64,000 nt of DNA from Maribacter ulvicola (GCF_900155985.1 NZ_FTMA01000001.1:558001-622000), one strand, 5' to 3'. Positions 54,971-64,000 are shown, numbered from the stretch's first letter. A program made the numbers and translations. The notes: generated by a model from the letters alone, not told the origin.

Positions 54971-55669
54971 ATGATACGTAAAACAGTAACAAATGTAAGC
55001 GAAGCCTTAGCGGGTGTGCAAGACGGAATGACCTTTATGTTAGGTGGCTTTGGTCTTTGCGGAATCCCAGAGAATGCCATTAGTGAATTAGTTAGATTGG
55101 GAGTAAAGGACATTACCTGTATTTCTAATAATGCGGGAGTTGATGATTTTGGCTTGGGGTTATTGTTGCATCAACATCAAATTAAGAAGATGGTATCTTC
55201 ATATGTAGGGGAGAATGATGAATTTGAACGACAAATGCTTAGCGGGGAGTTAGAAGTGGAGTTGACACCGCAGGGAACTTTGGCTGAAAAATGCAAGGCT
55301 GCACAGGCTGGTTTTCCGGCTTTCTATACCCCAGCAGGTTATGGTACCGAAGTAGCGGAAGGTAAGGAGGTAAGAGAATTTAATGGTAAAATGTATATCC
55401 TTGAAGAAGCCTTCCAAGCAGACTTTTCTTTTGTAAAAGCTTGGAAAGGTGATACTGCAGGTAATTTGATTTTTAAAGGAACGGCACGAAACTTTAATCC
55501 GTGTATGTGTGGTGCCGCTAATATCACCGTGGCTGAGGTTGAAGAGTTGGTACCGGTGGGAGAATTGGATCCTAACCAAGTACATATTCCGGGAATATTC
55601 GTTCAGCGCATTTTTCAAGGAAAAGATTACGAGAAAAGAATAGAACAAAGAACTGTACGTCAAAAATAA
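54971..55669 (+). CDS. scoA: 3-oxoacid CoA-transferase subunit A
   Basis: The 232 residues contain [17 protein letters not shown] and [17 protein letters not shown], the SCOT/ScoA marks, and [14 protein letters not shown]. With subunit B it moves CoA from succinyl-CoA to acetoacetate or a similar 3-oxoacid. It is 4 bp before scoB. The length is normal for separate A subunits. Confidence 0.96.
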   Translation: MIRKTVTNVSEALAGVQDGMTFMLGGFGLCGIPENAISELVRLGVKDITCISNNAGVDDFGLGLLLHQHQIKKMVSSYVGENDEFERQMLSGELEVELTPQGTLAEKCKAAQAGFPAFYTPAGYGTEVAEGKEVREFNGKMYILEEAFQADFSFVKAWKGDTAGNLIFKGTARNFNPCMCGAANITVAEVEELVPVGELDPNQVHIPGIFVQRIFQGKDYEKRIEQRTVRQK

Positions 55670-55673
55670 AAGC

Positions 55674-56327
55674 ATGTTAGATAAAAACGGAATTGCAAAA
55701 AGAATTGCGCAAGAAGTGAAAGACGGTTATTATGTAAACCTTGGTATTGGTATTCCAACGCTAGTGGCTAACTATGTTCGTACGGATATTAGTGTAGAAT
55801 TTCAAAGTGAAAACGGTATTCTAGGCATGGGACCTTTTCCAATTGAAGGGAAAGAAGATGCGGACTTGATCAATGCTGGTAAGCAGACTATTACGGCATT
55901 GCCCGGGGCATCTTATTTTGATTCTGCTACTAGTTTTGCTATGATTAGAGGTAGACATGTAGATTTAACCATTTTAGGTGCTATGGAGGTTTCTGAAAAC
56001 GGAGATATTGCCAACTGGAAAATACCGGGTAAAATGGTAAAGGGTATGGGTGGCGCAATGGACCTAGTTGCTTCAGCAGAAAATATTATCGTGGCCATGA
56101 TGCATACCAATAGAAAAGGTGAGGCTAAACTTTTAAAACGTTGTACTTTACCGCTGACAGGAGTAGGTTGTGTAAAGAAGATTGTCACTAATTTGGCGGT
56201 ACTTGAAGTTACAAATGATGGTTTCTTACTACTGGAAAGAGCTCCTGGTGTTACCGTTGATGAAATTATAGCGGCTACTGAAGGTAAATTAATTATAAAA
56301 GGAGCTGTTAAAGAAATGAGTATATAA
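55674..56327 (+). CDS. scoB: 3-oxoacid CoA-transferase subunit B
   Basis: The 217 residues carry the catalytic Glu46 in SENGILGMGP and start with GIAKRIAQEVKDGYYVNLGIGIPTLV, both typical of ScoB. The C-terminal CKKIVTNLAVLEV-like block is present as VKKIVTNLAVLEV. It forms the heterodimer with ScoA upstream and acts in ketone body, leucine or acetoacetate catabolism. No terminator follows at once. Confidence 0.96.
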   Translation: MLDKNGIAKRIAQEVKDGYYVNLGIGIPTLVANYVRTDISVEFQSENGILGMGPFPIEGKEDADLINAGKQTITALPGASYFDSATSFAMIRGRHVDLTILGAMEVSENGDIANWKIPGKMVKGMGGAMDLVASAENIIVAMMHTNRKGEAKLLKRCTLPLTGVGCVKKIVTNLAVLEVTNDGFLLLERAPGVTVDEIIAATEGKLIIKGAVKEMSI

Positions 56328-56474
56328 TAGGCTCAATGCTTTTGCCTTAAATTGTGTTTTTCTTTTTTTACCACAGGTTATATTCAATACACAACAATTA
56401 TAGTTAACCTTGTGAAGGGTTGATGTATATTTAGTACTCAAATCAGCCTTTAACCTATTAATTACTTAACCGTC

Positions 56475-56582
56475 ATGAATTCTCAAATAAACCACACAGC
56501 AGACGAACATAAAGTTCAGGTATATAGAAATGACTTTTTCAGTGGATTTCTAAGACTTACGAAAAAGCTATTTATGTTATAA
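56475..56582 (+). CDS. Putative 35-residue small protein
   Basis: The ORF starts ATG AAT TCT and ends TAA, 18 bp before a strong terminator, which suggests a short dedicated transcript. The peptide begins MNSQINHTADEHKVQV and ends with an amphipathic basic-hydrophobic helix (FFSGFLRLTKKLFML). There is no signal peptide. A membrane-surface or regulatory small protein is possible, or the transcript may be a small RNA. Support is only the ORF, its context and the terminator. Confidence 0.4.
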   Translation: MNSQINHTADEHKVQVYRNDFFSGFLRLTKKLFML

Positions 56583-56600
56583 TAAGCTTTTAAGAAATTT

Positions 56601-56635
56601 AAAAAAGAGCGACTTTGTAAGTCGCTCTTTTTTTT
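56601..56635 (+). terminator. Terminator after the small ORF
   Basis: GAGCGACTT/AAGTCGCTC stem with loop TGT, flanked by A6 and eight T. Confidence 0.93.
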
Positions 56636-56733
56636 ATCTCATTTTTCTATATGCACATTTTCTTAAATCAATTTGATAAACAAACTTCTCTAAGTTCACC
56701 ACATTTTTAATAAGTTTTACCACAAATTATTTT

Positions 56734-56760
56734 TTGTAAGAAAAAGACTACATATATTTG
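56734..56760 (+). promoter_or_regulatory. Promoter of the lipocalin-like lipoprotein gene
   Basis: TTG (56734-56736) and TATATTTG (56753-56760), 16 bp apart, slightly short of the usual 17-23; the -7 is a perfect match, 50 bp before the ATG. Confidence 0.5.
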
Positions 56761-56810
56761 AAGTGTAATTAGAAGTTGATCCCAAATCACTTTGAAAAAC
56801 TTAACCTAAA

Positions 56811-57176
56811 ATGAAGTATGTATATAGTTGCTTATTATTGATAGTACTGGTTACCTCGTGCTCAAAAATAGAAGAAATAAACGACCCTATTATTGGAGTT
56901 TGGAGTCACACCGTGAAAACGGCTACCAATACAAATAAGATGGTTATTGATAATGAAGAATGGATTTTTAATGATGTCTATTTAGGTAGATTTCACGGTT
57001 ATAAAGATGGACAAGTAGTTTATCTAACAGATTTTAATTGGAGTGTTAACGGTGAAGTATATATTGTAAGTTATCCAGGTACAGATTTCCCCGACGATTT
57101 TGTAAAAATGAAAGAAACTGATGAAGGTACCATTCTCATGAGAACTGAGGGTAAAGTCTTTGCAGAAAAACAATAG
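56811..57176 (+). CDS. Lipocalin-like lipoprotein
   Basis: The 121 residues start with a lipoprotein signal ending LVTSC and then SKIEEINDPIIGVWSH, the GxW of lipocalin-like proteins. The body is beta-rich. Homologous small lipoproteins are common in flavobacteria, with no fixed function. Its own promoter (56734-56760) and terminator (57286-57312) make it monocistronic. Confidence 0.75.
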   Translation: MKYVYSCLLLIVLVTSCSKIEEINDPIIGVWSHTVKTATNTNKMVIDNEEWIFNDVYLGRFHGYKDGQVVYLTDFNWSVNGEVYIVSYPGTDFPDDFVKMKETDEGTILMRTEGKVFAEKQ

Positions 57177-57285
57177 TAAGTTCGCAATTGAAAAATGCCC
57201 ACGAACAATTGTATTGCCAACAATTTGCAATATAAAGAACAGTAAAGTTATCAAATCAACCTTTTTATAACATTTCCCCCGATTA

Positions 57286-57312
57286 GGAGCAAAGTAATTT
57301 GCTCCTTTTTTT
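57286..57312 (+). terminator. Terminator of the lipocalin-like gene
   Basis: GGAGCAAA/TTTGCTCC stem with loop GTAA and seven T, ending 11 bp before the GNAT start. Confidence 0.9.
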
Positions 57313-57323
57313 ATTTTAGGGTT

Positions 57324-57848
57324 ATGGAACTTACATATAGTCTGTGTTGTTTAACGGATTTAGTGCAATTAAGGGAAATTTCCGAGCAGACATTTACAAC
57401 TGCCTTTGAAAAAGACAACGACCCAACCGATTTTAAAAAATATGTTGAACAGGCTTTTGCATTGGCAACAATCAAGAAGGAACTTCTAAACCCTAATAGT
57501 GATTTTTATTTTGCATGTTTCAATAAAGAGTTGGTGGGTTATTTTAAGTTAAACGTGAAAGAGGCACAGTCAGAACTGAAACATGATGACGGTATAGAAT
57601 TAGAGCGGATCTATGTACTTAAAAAGCATCAAGGTTTAGGCTATGGAGAACAGATGCTTTTACACATAAAGAATATAGGTCATAATAGAAATAAAAAGAT
57701 ACTATGGTTGGGTGTGTGGCAAGAGAACAAAGGAGCTATACAATTCTATGAACGGCACGGATTTCAGAAATTCGGTACACATCCCTATTTCATAGGTTCA
57801 GATGAGCAAACAGATTGGTTAATGCGTTTCCATTTAAGTATCTTGTAG
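57324..57848 (+). CDS. GNAT family N-acetyltransferase
   Basis: The 174 residues carry the GNAT acetyl-CoA motif QGLGYGE within LERIYVLKKHQGLGYGEQMLLHI and WLGVWQENKGAIQFYERHGFQKFG, the family's C-terminal pattern. It acetylates an amine; the acceptor is unknown, and PaiA-like or ribosomal-protein-type groups are possible. It follows a terminator closely, so its promoter must overlap that hairpin, or it uses read-through. Confidence 0.92.
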   Translation: MELTYSLCCLTDLVQLREISEQTFTTAFEKDNDPTDFKKYVEQAFALATIKKELLNPNSDFYFACFNKELVGYFKLNVKEAQSELKHDDGIELERIYVLKKHQGLGYGEQMLLHIKNIGHNRNKKILWLGVWQENKGAIQFYERHGFQKFGTHPYFIGSDEQTDWLMRFHLSIL

Positions 57849-57864
57849 CTCCAAACTACCTTTC

Positions 57865-59013
57865 ATGAAATTATACACTATCACCCTAGTAGGTTTGCTT
57901 GGTTTTTTAAATTTACAGGCGCAAGATTATTATTTTCCGGAACGAAATACCGAATGGGAGGTAAAATCGCCTAAAGATTTTAAAATTAAAGCTGCTGCGC
58001 TACAGAAAGCGGTAGATTTTGCTAGCGCAAACGAATACTCTGGTTCTAGAGATTTACGAATTGCCATTGTAAAAGGATTTGAAAAAGAACCGTTTCATAA
58101 AATACTTGGTCCTACCAAAAAGCGTGGCGGTCCTGCAGGTATGATTCTCAAAAATGGGTATGTAATTGCACAGTGGGGAGATACTAAAAGGGTGGACATG
58201 ACCTTTAGTGTTACCAAGAGTTTTTTAAGTACCATGGCAGGACTTGCCGAAGACGAAGGCCTAATTAGCGACACTAAAAGTCTAGTAGGAGATTATATCT
58301 GGGACGGTACTTTTGACGGTGCACATAATTCTAAAATTACTTGGGAGCATTTATTGCAACAAAACTCTGCTTGGTCAGGTGAACTTTGGGGAGGAAAAGA
58401 CTGGGCAGATAGACCACCAAGTGAAGGTGGTATAGATGATTGGAAATTGATAACACCTAATGAACCGGGTAAGGTAATGGAGTATAATGATGTGCGTGTA
58501 AATGTGTTGGCATATTCACTTACGCATGTTTGGCGCAAACCTATGCCATTGGTATTGAAAGAAAGAATCATGGACAAGATCGGTGCTTCTTCTACGTGGC
58601 GTTGGTTTGGTTATGATGATGCTTGGACAGAAATTGACGGTTTACAAATGAAATCAGTTACTGGCGGCGGACACTCAGGTGCGGGAATATTCATTAGTGC
58701 AGAAGATATGGCACGTTTTGGTATGTTGTTCTTAAATAATGGTAAATGGAAGCATGATCAATTGATATCAGAGAATTGGATCAATAAAGCTACTACACCG
58801 TCAACTCCAAATGCAAACTACGGTTATATGTGGTGGTTAAATAAAAAGGGCGCTAGACATTGGGATGGTCTATCTGAAAACATCTATTACGCTGCCGGTT
58901 TTGGTGGTAATTTTATTATTATAGATAAAGAGAATGATATAGTTGTGGTTACTCGTTGGTTAGAACCAAGTAAGGTGGGTGAGTTCATGACAAAGGTTAA
59001 TACTGCTTTTTAA
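57865..59013 (+). CDS. Beta-lactamase-fold serine hydrolase, secreted
   Basis: The 382 residues begin with a signal peptide ending LNLQAQ. The class C-like motifs are S-x2-K at Ser115-Lys118 (SVTK), Tyr207 in YND and a third GGGHSGAG box in place of K-T/S-G. This is the pattern of esterase/DD-peptidase-type family S12 proteins rather than a resistance beta-lactamase. The substrate is unknown. It lies 16 bp after the GNAT gene and probably shares its transcript; the gene end faces the convergent aminotransferase. Confidence 0.9.
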   Translation: MKLYTITLVGLLGFLNLQAQDYYFPERNTEWEVKSPKDFKIKAAALQKAVDFASANEYSGSRDLRIAIVKGFEKEPFHKILGPTKKRGGPAGMILKNGYVIAQWGDTKRVDMTFSVTKSFLSTMAGLAEDEGLISDTKSLVGDYIWDGTFDGAHNSKITWEHLLQQNSAWSGELWGGKDWADRPPSEGGIDDWKLITPNEPGKVMEYNDVRVNVLAYSLTHVWRKPMPLVLKERIMDKIGASSTWRWFGYDDAWTEIDGLQMKSVTGGGHSGAGIFISAEDMARFGMLFLNNGKWKHDQLISENWINKATTPSTPNANYGYMWWLNKKGARHWDGLSENIYYAAGFGGNFIIIDKENDIVVVTRWLEPSKVGEFMTKVNTAF

Positions 59014-59021
59014 AATAAACT

Positions 59022-60179
59022 TTAGAGCTTGCATAAGATTTCAATGGCTTGTTCCAAAGTTTCTTGCTTTTTAGCAAAGCAAAATCGTAACATGAAATCA
59101 TTTCTATTACCTACGTTAAAGGATGAAATGGGGATGGATGCGATTCCGTATTCTTTGATTAAGCGTTTACCCATAACTTCATCTTCATCATTTGAAATAT
59201 TGCTATAATCTAATAGTTGAAAATAAGTGCCGTGGGCTGGTTTACACTTAAACTTGGACGATTTTATTCCTTCAAGAAAGAAATCTCGCTTTTGTTGGTA
59301 AAAATTGTTCAAATATAAATAGTATGATGGATTTTTTAGATAACTAGCCAGTGCACGTTGTACCGGGTGATTAACACAGAACACTGCAAATTGATGTACC
59401 TTTCTAAATTCAGCCATCAGTTCAGCTGATGCAACACAATAGCCCATTTTCCAACCTGTTACATGAAATGTTTTTCCGAACGAAGCGCAGACAAAACTTC
59501 TGTTGGCTAATTCTGGAAATCGGGATGCACTTTCATGTACTTGTCCATCAAAAATGATATGCTCATAAACTTCGTCGCTCAAAAGAATAATATTCGTTGG
59601 TTTTAATATGTTCTCTAATTGCTCCATATCCCATTTTGTTAGAATTGTTCCGCTGGGGTTATGAGGGGTATTTATAATAACCATCTTGGTTTTATCGGTA
59701 ATCTTATTTTGAAATGCTGTCCAATTTATCGTATAATCTGGGGCATCTAGTTGAACATAAACAGGTATTCCGCCATTTAAGATAATTGCGGGCTCATAAC
59801 AGTCGTAAGCAGGTTTTATGACAATTACCTCATCACCCTTGCCAACAAAGGCTGTAATAGCCGTGAAAATAGCTTGGGTGGCGCCAACGGTTATGGTTAT
59901 TTCGTCGTCGGGAGAATAATTATGGTTGTGTAGCGATGCTATTTTCTCTGAAATAATTTCCCTAAGGCCGTAATACCCTTGCATAGGTGCATATTGATTA
60001 TGACCAGCTGTTAACGCACTATTGAGCAAAGACTTCAATTTCTTATCTGCCTCAAAATTTGGGAATCCTTGGGAAAGGTCAATAGCTTGGTGCTTTCTTG
60101 CAAGATTTCCTATGGTCGTAAATATCGTTGTCTTTACTTCTGGTAATTTTGATGCTTTTAAGTGCTGTTCATGATCCAT
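59022..60179 (-). CDS. Methionine-type PLP aminotransferase (YbdL-like)
   Basis: The ATG at 60179 gives 385 residues. The longer reading to 60251 runs through the terminator at 60211-60240 and is rejected. It has IDLSQGFPNFEAD, the PLP lysine in ASFGKTFHVTGWKMGY and PHNPSGT. These marks fit class I aminotransferases of the YbdL/kynurenine group that prefer methionine. It is cytosolic. It sits downstream of the DJ-1 family gene but behind a terminator, so it has its own promoter. Confidence 0.92.
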   Translation of the reverse strand: MDHEQHLKASKLPEVKTTIFTTIGNLARKHQAIDLSQGFPNFEADKKLKSLLNSALTAGHNQYAPMQGYYGLREIISEKIASLHNHNYSPDDEITITVGATQAIFTAITAFVGKGDEVIVIKPAYDCYEPAIILNGGIPVYVQLDAPDYTINWTAFQNKITDKTKMVIINTPHNPSGTILTKWDMEQLENILKPTNIILLSDEVYEHIIFDGQVHESASRFPELANRSFVCASFGKTFHVTGWKMGYCVASAELMAEFRKVHQFAVFCVNHPVQRALASYLKNPSYYLYLNNFYQQKRDFFLEGIKSSKFKCKPAHGTYFQLLDYSNISNDEDEVMGKRLIKEYGIASIPISSFNVGNRNDFMLRFCFAKKQETLEQAIEILCKL

Positions 60180-60210
60180 AGTAGTAAATGTATGAATTTT
60201 AAAAACGGTC

Positions 60211-60240
60211 AAAAAAAAGCCCAACCTACTGGTTGGGCTT
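60211..60240 (-). terminator. Terminator of the DJ-1/PfpI family gene
   Basis: AAGCCCAACC/GGTTGGGCTT 10-bp stem with a 4-nt loop; on the minus strand it ends in eight T. Its position fixes the aminotransferase start at 60179. Confidence 0.93.
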
Positions 60241-60260
60241 CTTAATTCCATTACAATGAA

Positions 60261-60806
60261 TTATGCATGCTGCATTTCATGTTTTCCTTCTTTTATTTCC
60301 TCAATTAGTTTGGAATTAAAAGCTGGTAAATCATCCGGATTTCTACTTGTTACAAATCCTTCATCAACAACTACCTCTTGGTCTACCCAATTGGCTCCTG
60401 CATTTATTAGATCATCTTTAATGGAATTAAATGATGTCATTTTTCTGCCTTTTACCACTCCTGCACTAATCAATGTCCATGGAGCGTGGCATATTGCCGC
60501 TACTGGTTTTTTATGTTTAAAAAAGTCACGTACAAAATCTAAAGCAATTTCTTCTCTTCTCAATAAATCAGGATTAATCACTCCGCCTGGTAATACCAAG
60601 CAGTTATAATCTTCAACCCTAACTTCATTTAAAGTTTTATCTACTTTATAGCTGTTAGACCAATTACCGTCTGCCCAAGCTTTTATCTCTCCGCTTTTTA
60701 AACTTACAATCTCTACATTAAAGCCTTCTTTTTCCATGGCTTCTTTTGGAGATTTTAATTCACTTTCTTCAAACCCATTTGTAGCTAATATGGCTATCCT
60801 CTTCAT
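60261..60806 (-). CDS. DJ-1/PfpI family protein (type 1 glutamine amidotransferase-like)
   Basis: The 181 residues have the nucleophile elbow AAICHAPWTL with Cys-His, the KRIAILATNGFEESEL opening and VTSRNPDDLPAF near the end, as in YhbO/PfpI proteins. They are described as deglycases or general stress hydrolases, a matter still debated. It is monocistronic with a terminator. Confidence 0.94.
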   Translation of the reverse strand: MKRIAILATNGFEESELKSPKEAMEKEGFNVEIVSLKSGEIKAWADGNWSNSYKVDKTLNEVRVEDYNCLVLPGGVINPDLLRREEIALDFVRDFFKHKKPVAAICHAPWTLISAGVVKGRKMTSFNSIKDDLINAGANWVDQEVVVDEGFVTSRNPDDLPAFNSKLIEEIKEGKHEMQHA

Positions 60807-60937
60807 AATATATAGTTTTTAACGATTAATAATTTGTTTGACACTAAGTTATATATTAAAGAAGAAAATATCCGTTAAAGCCTTATTAATAAAGGGTTAG
60901 CAAGGGTTAAACAATTATTAAATGAACTTTATAAAAG

Positions 60938-61420
60938 TCATTTTTGGCTCATTTGCACTTTATTTAAATGATGTATGGTTTTAGCTAAACATTCATGAAG
61001 ATTCTTTTTTACTTCTGTCTCCCAAAATCTTAAAACGGTATAGCCTTTTGAAGTAAGTTCTTGGTTTACTTCTAGATCACGTTGCATATTACGTTCTATT
61101 TTGGCAATCCAAAATTCTCGGTTTGTTTTTACTTTTGGTTTGCGTTCTTCCCAATTTTTTCCATGCCAGTATTCCCCATCTATGAAGATTACCGTTTTGT
61201 ATTTAGGTAGGGCAATGTCTGGTTTGCCAATCAATTTTTTGTAATCTATACGATAGCGATATCCGGCAGCGTATAATGCTTTTCTAAAGGCAAGTTCAGG
61301 TTTGGTATTTTTTCCTTTTATTTTGCTCATTATTTTTGAGCGCTGTGGAGTGGTGTAGAAACCAGATTCTTCATTGAACCTAGGTACTTTAATTCTTTCT
61401 TTGGTATAGTCTTCTGACAT
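60938..61420 (-). CDS. Very short patch repair (Vsr)-like endonuclease lacking the zinc cysteines
   Basis: The 160 residues align by eye along the Vsr family: TTPQRSKIMSKIKGKNTKPELAFRKALYAAGYRYRI, then GKPDIALPKYKTVIFIDGEYWHG with the catalytic Asp, and FWIAKIERNMQRDLEVNQELTSKGYTVLRFWE. The cysteines that hold structural zinc in E. coli Vsr (Cys66, Cys73, Cys117) seem replaced: GEYWHG, KNW and WETEV. No dcm-type cytosine methyltransferase lies nearby. The mismatch-nicking role at methylated sites is therefore uncertain. It is downstream of the sdhB terminator. Confidence 0.85.
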   Translation of the reverse strand: MSEDYTKERIKVPRFNEESGFYTTPQRSKIMSKIKGKNTKPELAFRKALYAAGYRYRIDYKKLIGKPDIALPKYKTVIFIDGEYWHGKNWEERKPKVKTNREFWIAKIERNMQRDLEVNQELTSKGYTVLRFWETEVKKNLHECLAKTIHHLNKVQMSQK

Positions 61421-61432
61421 TCCTTAAAAATA

Positions 61433-61466
61433 AAAAAATCCCGAACCTTTACGGTCAGGATTTTTT
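61433..61466 (-). terminator. Terminator of the sdh operon
   Basis: An imperfect hairpin, AAAAAATCC/GGATTTTTT outer stem with a short inner ACC/GGT stem, lies 21 bp after the sdhB stop. Confidence 0.75.
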
Positions 61467-61486
61467 AAAACTTTAGGAATGTAAGC

Positions 61487-62233
61487 TTAACTTTTAACGT
61501 TGGCACTTAAAAATTCACGATTCATTCGTGCTATATTTTCTAAAGAAATTCCTTTCGGGCATTCTACTTCGCAAGCACCAGTATTGGTACAGTTACCAAA
61601 ACCTTCAAGATCCATTTGTGCAACCATGTTTTTAACACGATCAACAGCTTCTACTTGCCCTTGTGGTAATAATGCATATTGAGATACCTTAGCGCCTACA
61701 AAAAGCATTGCCGAAGCATTTTTACAACTTGCAACACAAGCGCCACAACCAATACACGTAGCGGCATCCATAGCCTCATCTGCTGCGTGTTTGGAAATTG
61801 GAATACCGTTAGCATCCTGTGTATTACCAGAAGTATTTACAGAGATATACCCACCTGCATGTTGTATACGGTCAAAAGAACCTCTATCAACCACTAAATC
61901 CTTAATTACAGGAAAAGCCTTTGCTCTAAAGGGCTCTATGGTAATAGTATCGCCATCTTTGAACATACGCATGTGCAGTTGACATGTGGTAACACCTCTA
62001 TCTGGTCCATGAGCTTCACCATTGATGAACATGGAACACATACCGCAGATACCTTCTCTACAATCGTGGTCAAAAGCTACTGGCTCTTCACCGTTATTAA
62101 TTAGTTGTTCGTTAAGAACATCCATCATTTCCAAAAACGACATATGTTCAGAAATCTCTGTCACTTTATAATCGACCATTTTACCCGTAGCTTGGGCATT
62201 AGATTGTCTCCAAATTTTTAATGTCAGATTCAT
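61487..62233 (-). CDS. sdhB: Succinate dehydrogenase/fumarate reductase iron-sulfur subunit
   Basis: The 248 residues contain the [2Fe-2S] ligands in [12 protein letters not shown] and TTCQLHM, then [15 protein letters not shown] and [15 protein letters not shown] for the [4Fe-4S] and [3Fe-4S] centres. It links the flavoprotein to the membrane anchor. It lies 64 bp after sdhA with a heptad array in the gap, and a terminator follows. Confidence 0.97.
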   Translation of the reverse strand: MNLTLKIWRQSNAQATGKMVDYKVTEISEHMSFLEMMDVLNEQLINNGEEPVAFDHDCREGICGMCSMFINGEAHGPDRGVTTCQLHMRMFKDGDTITIEPFRAKAFPVIKDLVVDRGSFDRIQHAGGYISVNTSGNTQDANGIPISKHAADEAMDAATCIGCGACVASCKNASAMLFVGAKVSQYALLPQGQVEAVDRVKNMVAQMDLEGFGNCTNTGACEVECPKGISLENIARMNREFLSANVKS

Positions 62234-62238
62234 ATTTT

Positions 62239-62296
62239 AAGTATTGAGTAATGAGTACTACGATATGAAATAATTCATAGGTAATAGCACAATACT
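62239..62296 (-). repeat. Heptad array with flanking inverted repeat between sdhA and sdhB
   Basis: The plus-strand units GTATTGA, GTAATGA, GTACTAC, GATATGA run over 62241-62268. AGTATTG (62240-62246) pairs with CAATACT (62290-62296), so the spacer can fold on itself. Confidence 0.7.
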
Positions 62297-62297
62297 A

Positions 62298-64000
62298 TTA
62301 TTTATAACTTCTTTGTTTTAGTTCGATTTCGTTGAACTCTAATTCTTCCTTGTGTAAAACGGCATCTCCTGGTTCTCCTTTATATTCCCATGCAGAAACA
62401 AATGCGAAATCAACATCGTTACGTTTTGCTTCACCTGCTTGTTCTCCACCCATCTCAACAGACTCTTCTCTAAAGTGACCACCGCAAGATTCTTCTCTTT
62501 CCAATGCATCTTTAGCAAATAGTTCACCAAGTTCTAAGAAATCCGCTACGCGACCAGCTTTTTCCAATTCTGCATTAAGTTCTGTTGCAGTGCCAGGTAC
62601 ACTGACATTTTTGTAAAAATCTTCGCGTAAAGCCTTTATTTCTACCATAGCTTCCTTTAAGCCTTGAGCATTACGGGACATACCGCATTTCTCCCACATG
62701 ATATTACCTAATTTCTTATGGTAATAATCTACAGAGTGAGACCCTTTATTGTTGATAAAGAAATTAATTTTATCTGTCACTTCTTTTTCGGCAGCATCAA
62801 ACTCTGGAGTATCGGTAGCTATTTTACCTGTTCTAATTTCATGAGAAAGATAATCGCCAATAGTATAGGGCAATACAAAATAACCATCTGCTAAACCTTG
62901 CATTAGGGCAGAAGCTCCCAATCTGTTTGCTCCGTGATCAGAGAAGTTAGCTTCGCCAATACAGTACAGACCATCTACGGTAGTCATTAAGTTATAATCT
63001 ACCCAAACACCACCCATGGTATAGTGTACTGCAGGATAAATCATCATTGGTGTCTTGTACGGATCTTGATCTACGATTTTCTCGTACATCTGAAAAAGGT
63101 TTCCGTATTTGGCTTTTACAATTGCCGCACCAAGTTCATATATTTTGTCGGCAGAAGCATTGTTGATGTTATGAATTTTAGCCTGCTCTTTACCATATCT
63201 TTCAATAGCAGATGCAAAATCTAAATACACAGCTTCACCGGTAGCATTTACACCGTAACCGGCATCACAACGTTCTTTTGCCGCTCTCGATGCAACATCA
63301 CGTGGTACCAAGTTACCAAATGCAGGGTATCTTCTTTCTAAGTAATAATCTCTTTCATCTTCAGACAGATCGGTAGGCTTTTTCTTGCCTTCGCGAATTG
63401 CCATGACATCGTCCATGTTCTTTGGTACCCAAATACGACCATCGTTACGTAAAGACTCGGACATCAATGTCAGTTTAGACTGATAATCTCCTGAACGAGG
63501 AATACAAGTTGGGTGAATTTGAGTATAACAAGGGTTGGCAAAGAATGCTCCCTTTTTGTGTATTTTCCATGCGGCGGTTGCATTAGATCCCATTGCGTTA
63601 GTGGACAAGAAATATACATTTCCGTATCCACCAGAAGCAATAACAACAGCATGTGCAGAGTGACGTTCTATTTCACCTGTAACCAAGTTACGGGCAATAA
63701 TACCACGAGCCTTTCCATCAACCTTTACTACATCTAACATTTCATGACGGTTGAACGGGGTAATTTTACCACGTGCAATTTGTCTGTTCATTGCAGAATA
63801 GGCACCTAACAATAATTGTTGTCCTGTTTGTCCTTTAGCGTAAAAAGTTCTTGAAACCAATACACCACCAAAAGAACGGTTGTCTAAAAGTCCGCCATAA
63901 TCACGTGCAAAAGGAACCCCTTGAGCAACACATTGATCAATAATATTTGCAGATACTTCTGCTAATCTATATACGTTTGCTTCTCTTGAACGGTAATCAC
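62298..64000 (-). CDS. sdhA: Succinate dehydrogenase flavoprotein subunit (5' end beyond window)
   Basis: About 567 residues are visible; the frame is open to the right edge, so the start lies outside. A Met at 63860 is internal. The family marks include [29 protein letters not shown] and [31 protein letters not shown]. The substrate Arg/His region [13 protein letters not shown] and the FAD-contact [17 protein letters not shown] are present. It oxidises succinate to fumarate in the TCA cycle. The sequence is of the Bacteroidota/epsilon type with a separate sdhC expected upstream. Confidence 0.97.
   Translation of the reverse strand, partial: DYRSREANVYRLAEVSANIIDQCVAQGVPFARDYGGLLDNRSFGGVLVSRTFYAKGQTGQQLLLGAYSAMNRQIARGKITPFNRHEMLDVVKVDGKARGIIARNLVTGEIERHSAHAVVIASGGYGNVYFLSTNAMGSNATAAWKIHKKGAFFANPCYTQIHPTCIPRSGDYQSKLTLMSESLRNDGRIWVPKNMDDVMAIREGKKKPTDLSEDERDYYLERRYPAFGNLVPRDVASRAAKERCDAGYGVNATGEAVYLDFASAIERYGKEQAKIHNINNASADKIYELGAAIVKAKYGNLFQMYEKIVDQDPYKTPMMIYPAVHYTMGGVWVDYNLMTTVDGLYCIGEANFSDHGANRLGASALMQGLADGYFVLPYTIGDYLSHEIRTGKIATDTPEFDAAEKEVTDKINFFINNKGSHSVDYYHKKLGNIMWEKCGMSRNAQGLKEAMVEIKALREDFYKNVSVPGTATELNAELEKAGRVADFLELGELFAKDALEREESCGGHFREESVEMGGEQAGEAKRNDVDFAFVSAWEYKGEPGDAVLHKEELEFNEIELKQRSYK

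Larger units (their letters stand above)
56328..56810 (+). other. 483-bp intergenic region with a small ORF, terminator and promoter
   Basis: It contains a 35-codon ORF (56475-56582), a terminator (56601-56635) and a promoter-like pair before the next gene (56734-56760). The rest shows nothing further. Confidence 0.6.

Noticed and set aside
57865-59013. Antibiotic-resistance beta-lactamase
   Set aside because: The SxxK/YxN fold is shared by many esterases and peptidases and the third box is not KTG; resistance cannot be claimed.
60180-60251. Upstream start for the aminotransferase
   Set aside because: It would run through the perfect terminator hairpin at 60211-60240.

Overview
The window looks like the chromosome of a marine-type, gliding member of the Flavobacteriaceae (Bacteroidota). 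The DNA is AT-rich. It carries a SusC/SusD pair, the type IX secretion/gliding lipoproteins PorW/SprE and GldH, and a protein with a type IX type B sorting domain. There are DUF5687, DUF4292 and HU-CCDC81/SPOR proteins, and an F-type ATP synthase operon that lacks atpD and atpC, as is usual in this phylum. Several genes have TAnnTTTG-like -7 elements. I saw no tRNA, rRNA, CRISPR array, insertion sequence or prophage; most of the window is core chromosome.

Layout. 1-9153 (minus strand) is the most unusual part, a six-gene operon. In transcription order it encodes a DUF2064 (TIGR04282-type) glycosyltransferase, SusC, SusD, a sodium:solute symporter, a fusion of a degenerate metallophosphoesterase with an AhpD-like domain, and the radical SAM enzyme ArsS, which runs off the left edge. 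I read it as an arsenosugar (organoarsenical) cluster with its own outer- and inner-membrane transport. 9527-14925 holds HtrA/DegP, a patatin, a flavin/[2Fe-2S] reductase and a YCII/ECF42-sigma pair. 15045-20889 holds the type B sorted repeat protein and a DUF5687/ABC exporter pair.

21276-30075 runs PorW/SprE, bactofilin, AtpZ, a 4-TM protein and atpB-E-F-H-A-G, closed by a strong terminator. 30194-33900 holds an MFS pump, a hydrolase/ECF-sigma/membrane-protein operon and a lipoprotein. 33952-39669 is an envelope operon: flippase, dUTPase, TPR protein, DUF4292 lipoprotein, EnvC-like protein and aldo/keto reductase. 39842-49208 holds a SUKH-like/TPR protein, thioesterase, HU-SPOR protein, DprA, TrpRS, PlsC, an ECF sigma/trans-envelope barrel operon and RecA.

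49572-54863 holds TrhO, RicT, GldH and PBP1A. 54971-64000 holds the 3-oxoacid CoA-transferase pair, a small ORF, a lipocalin-like lipoprotein, GNAT, serine hydrolase, aminotransferase, DJ-1/PfpI protein, a Vsr-like nuclease, SdhB and partial SdhA.

The best candidates for something undescribed are three. The first is the arsenosugar operon with SusCD and a Cys-bearing pseudo-phosphoesterase fused to an AhpD-like domain. The second is a family of degenerate 7-bp repeat arrays found only in spacers inside operons (four operons here), three of them associated with inverted repeats. The third is a single polypeptide that appears to join an anti-sigma-like cytoplasmic segment to an outer-membrane beta-barrel.
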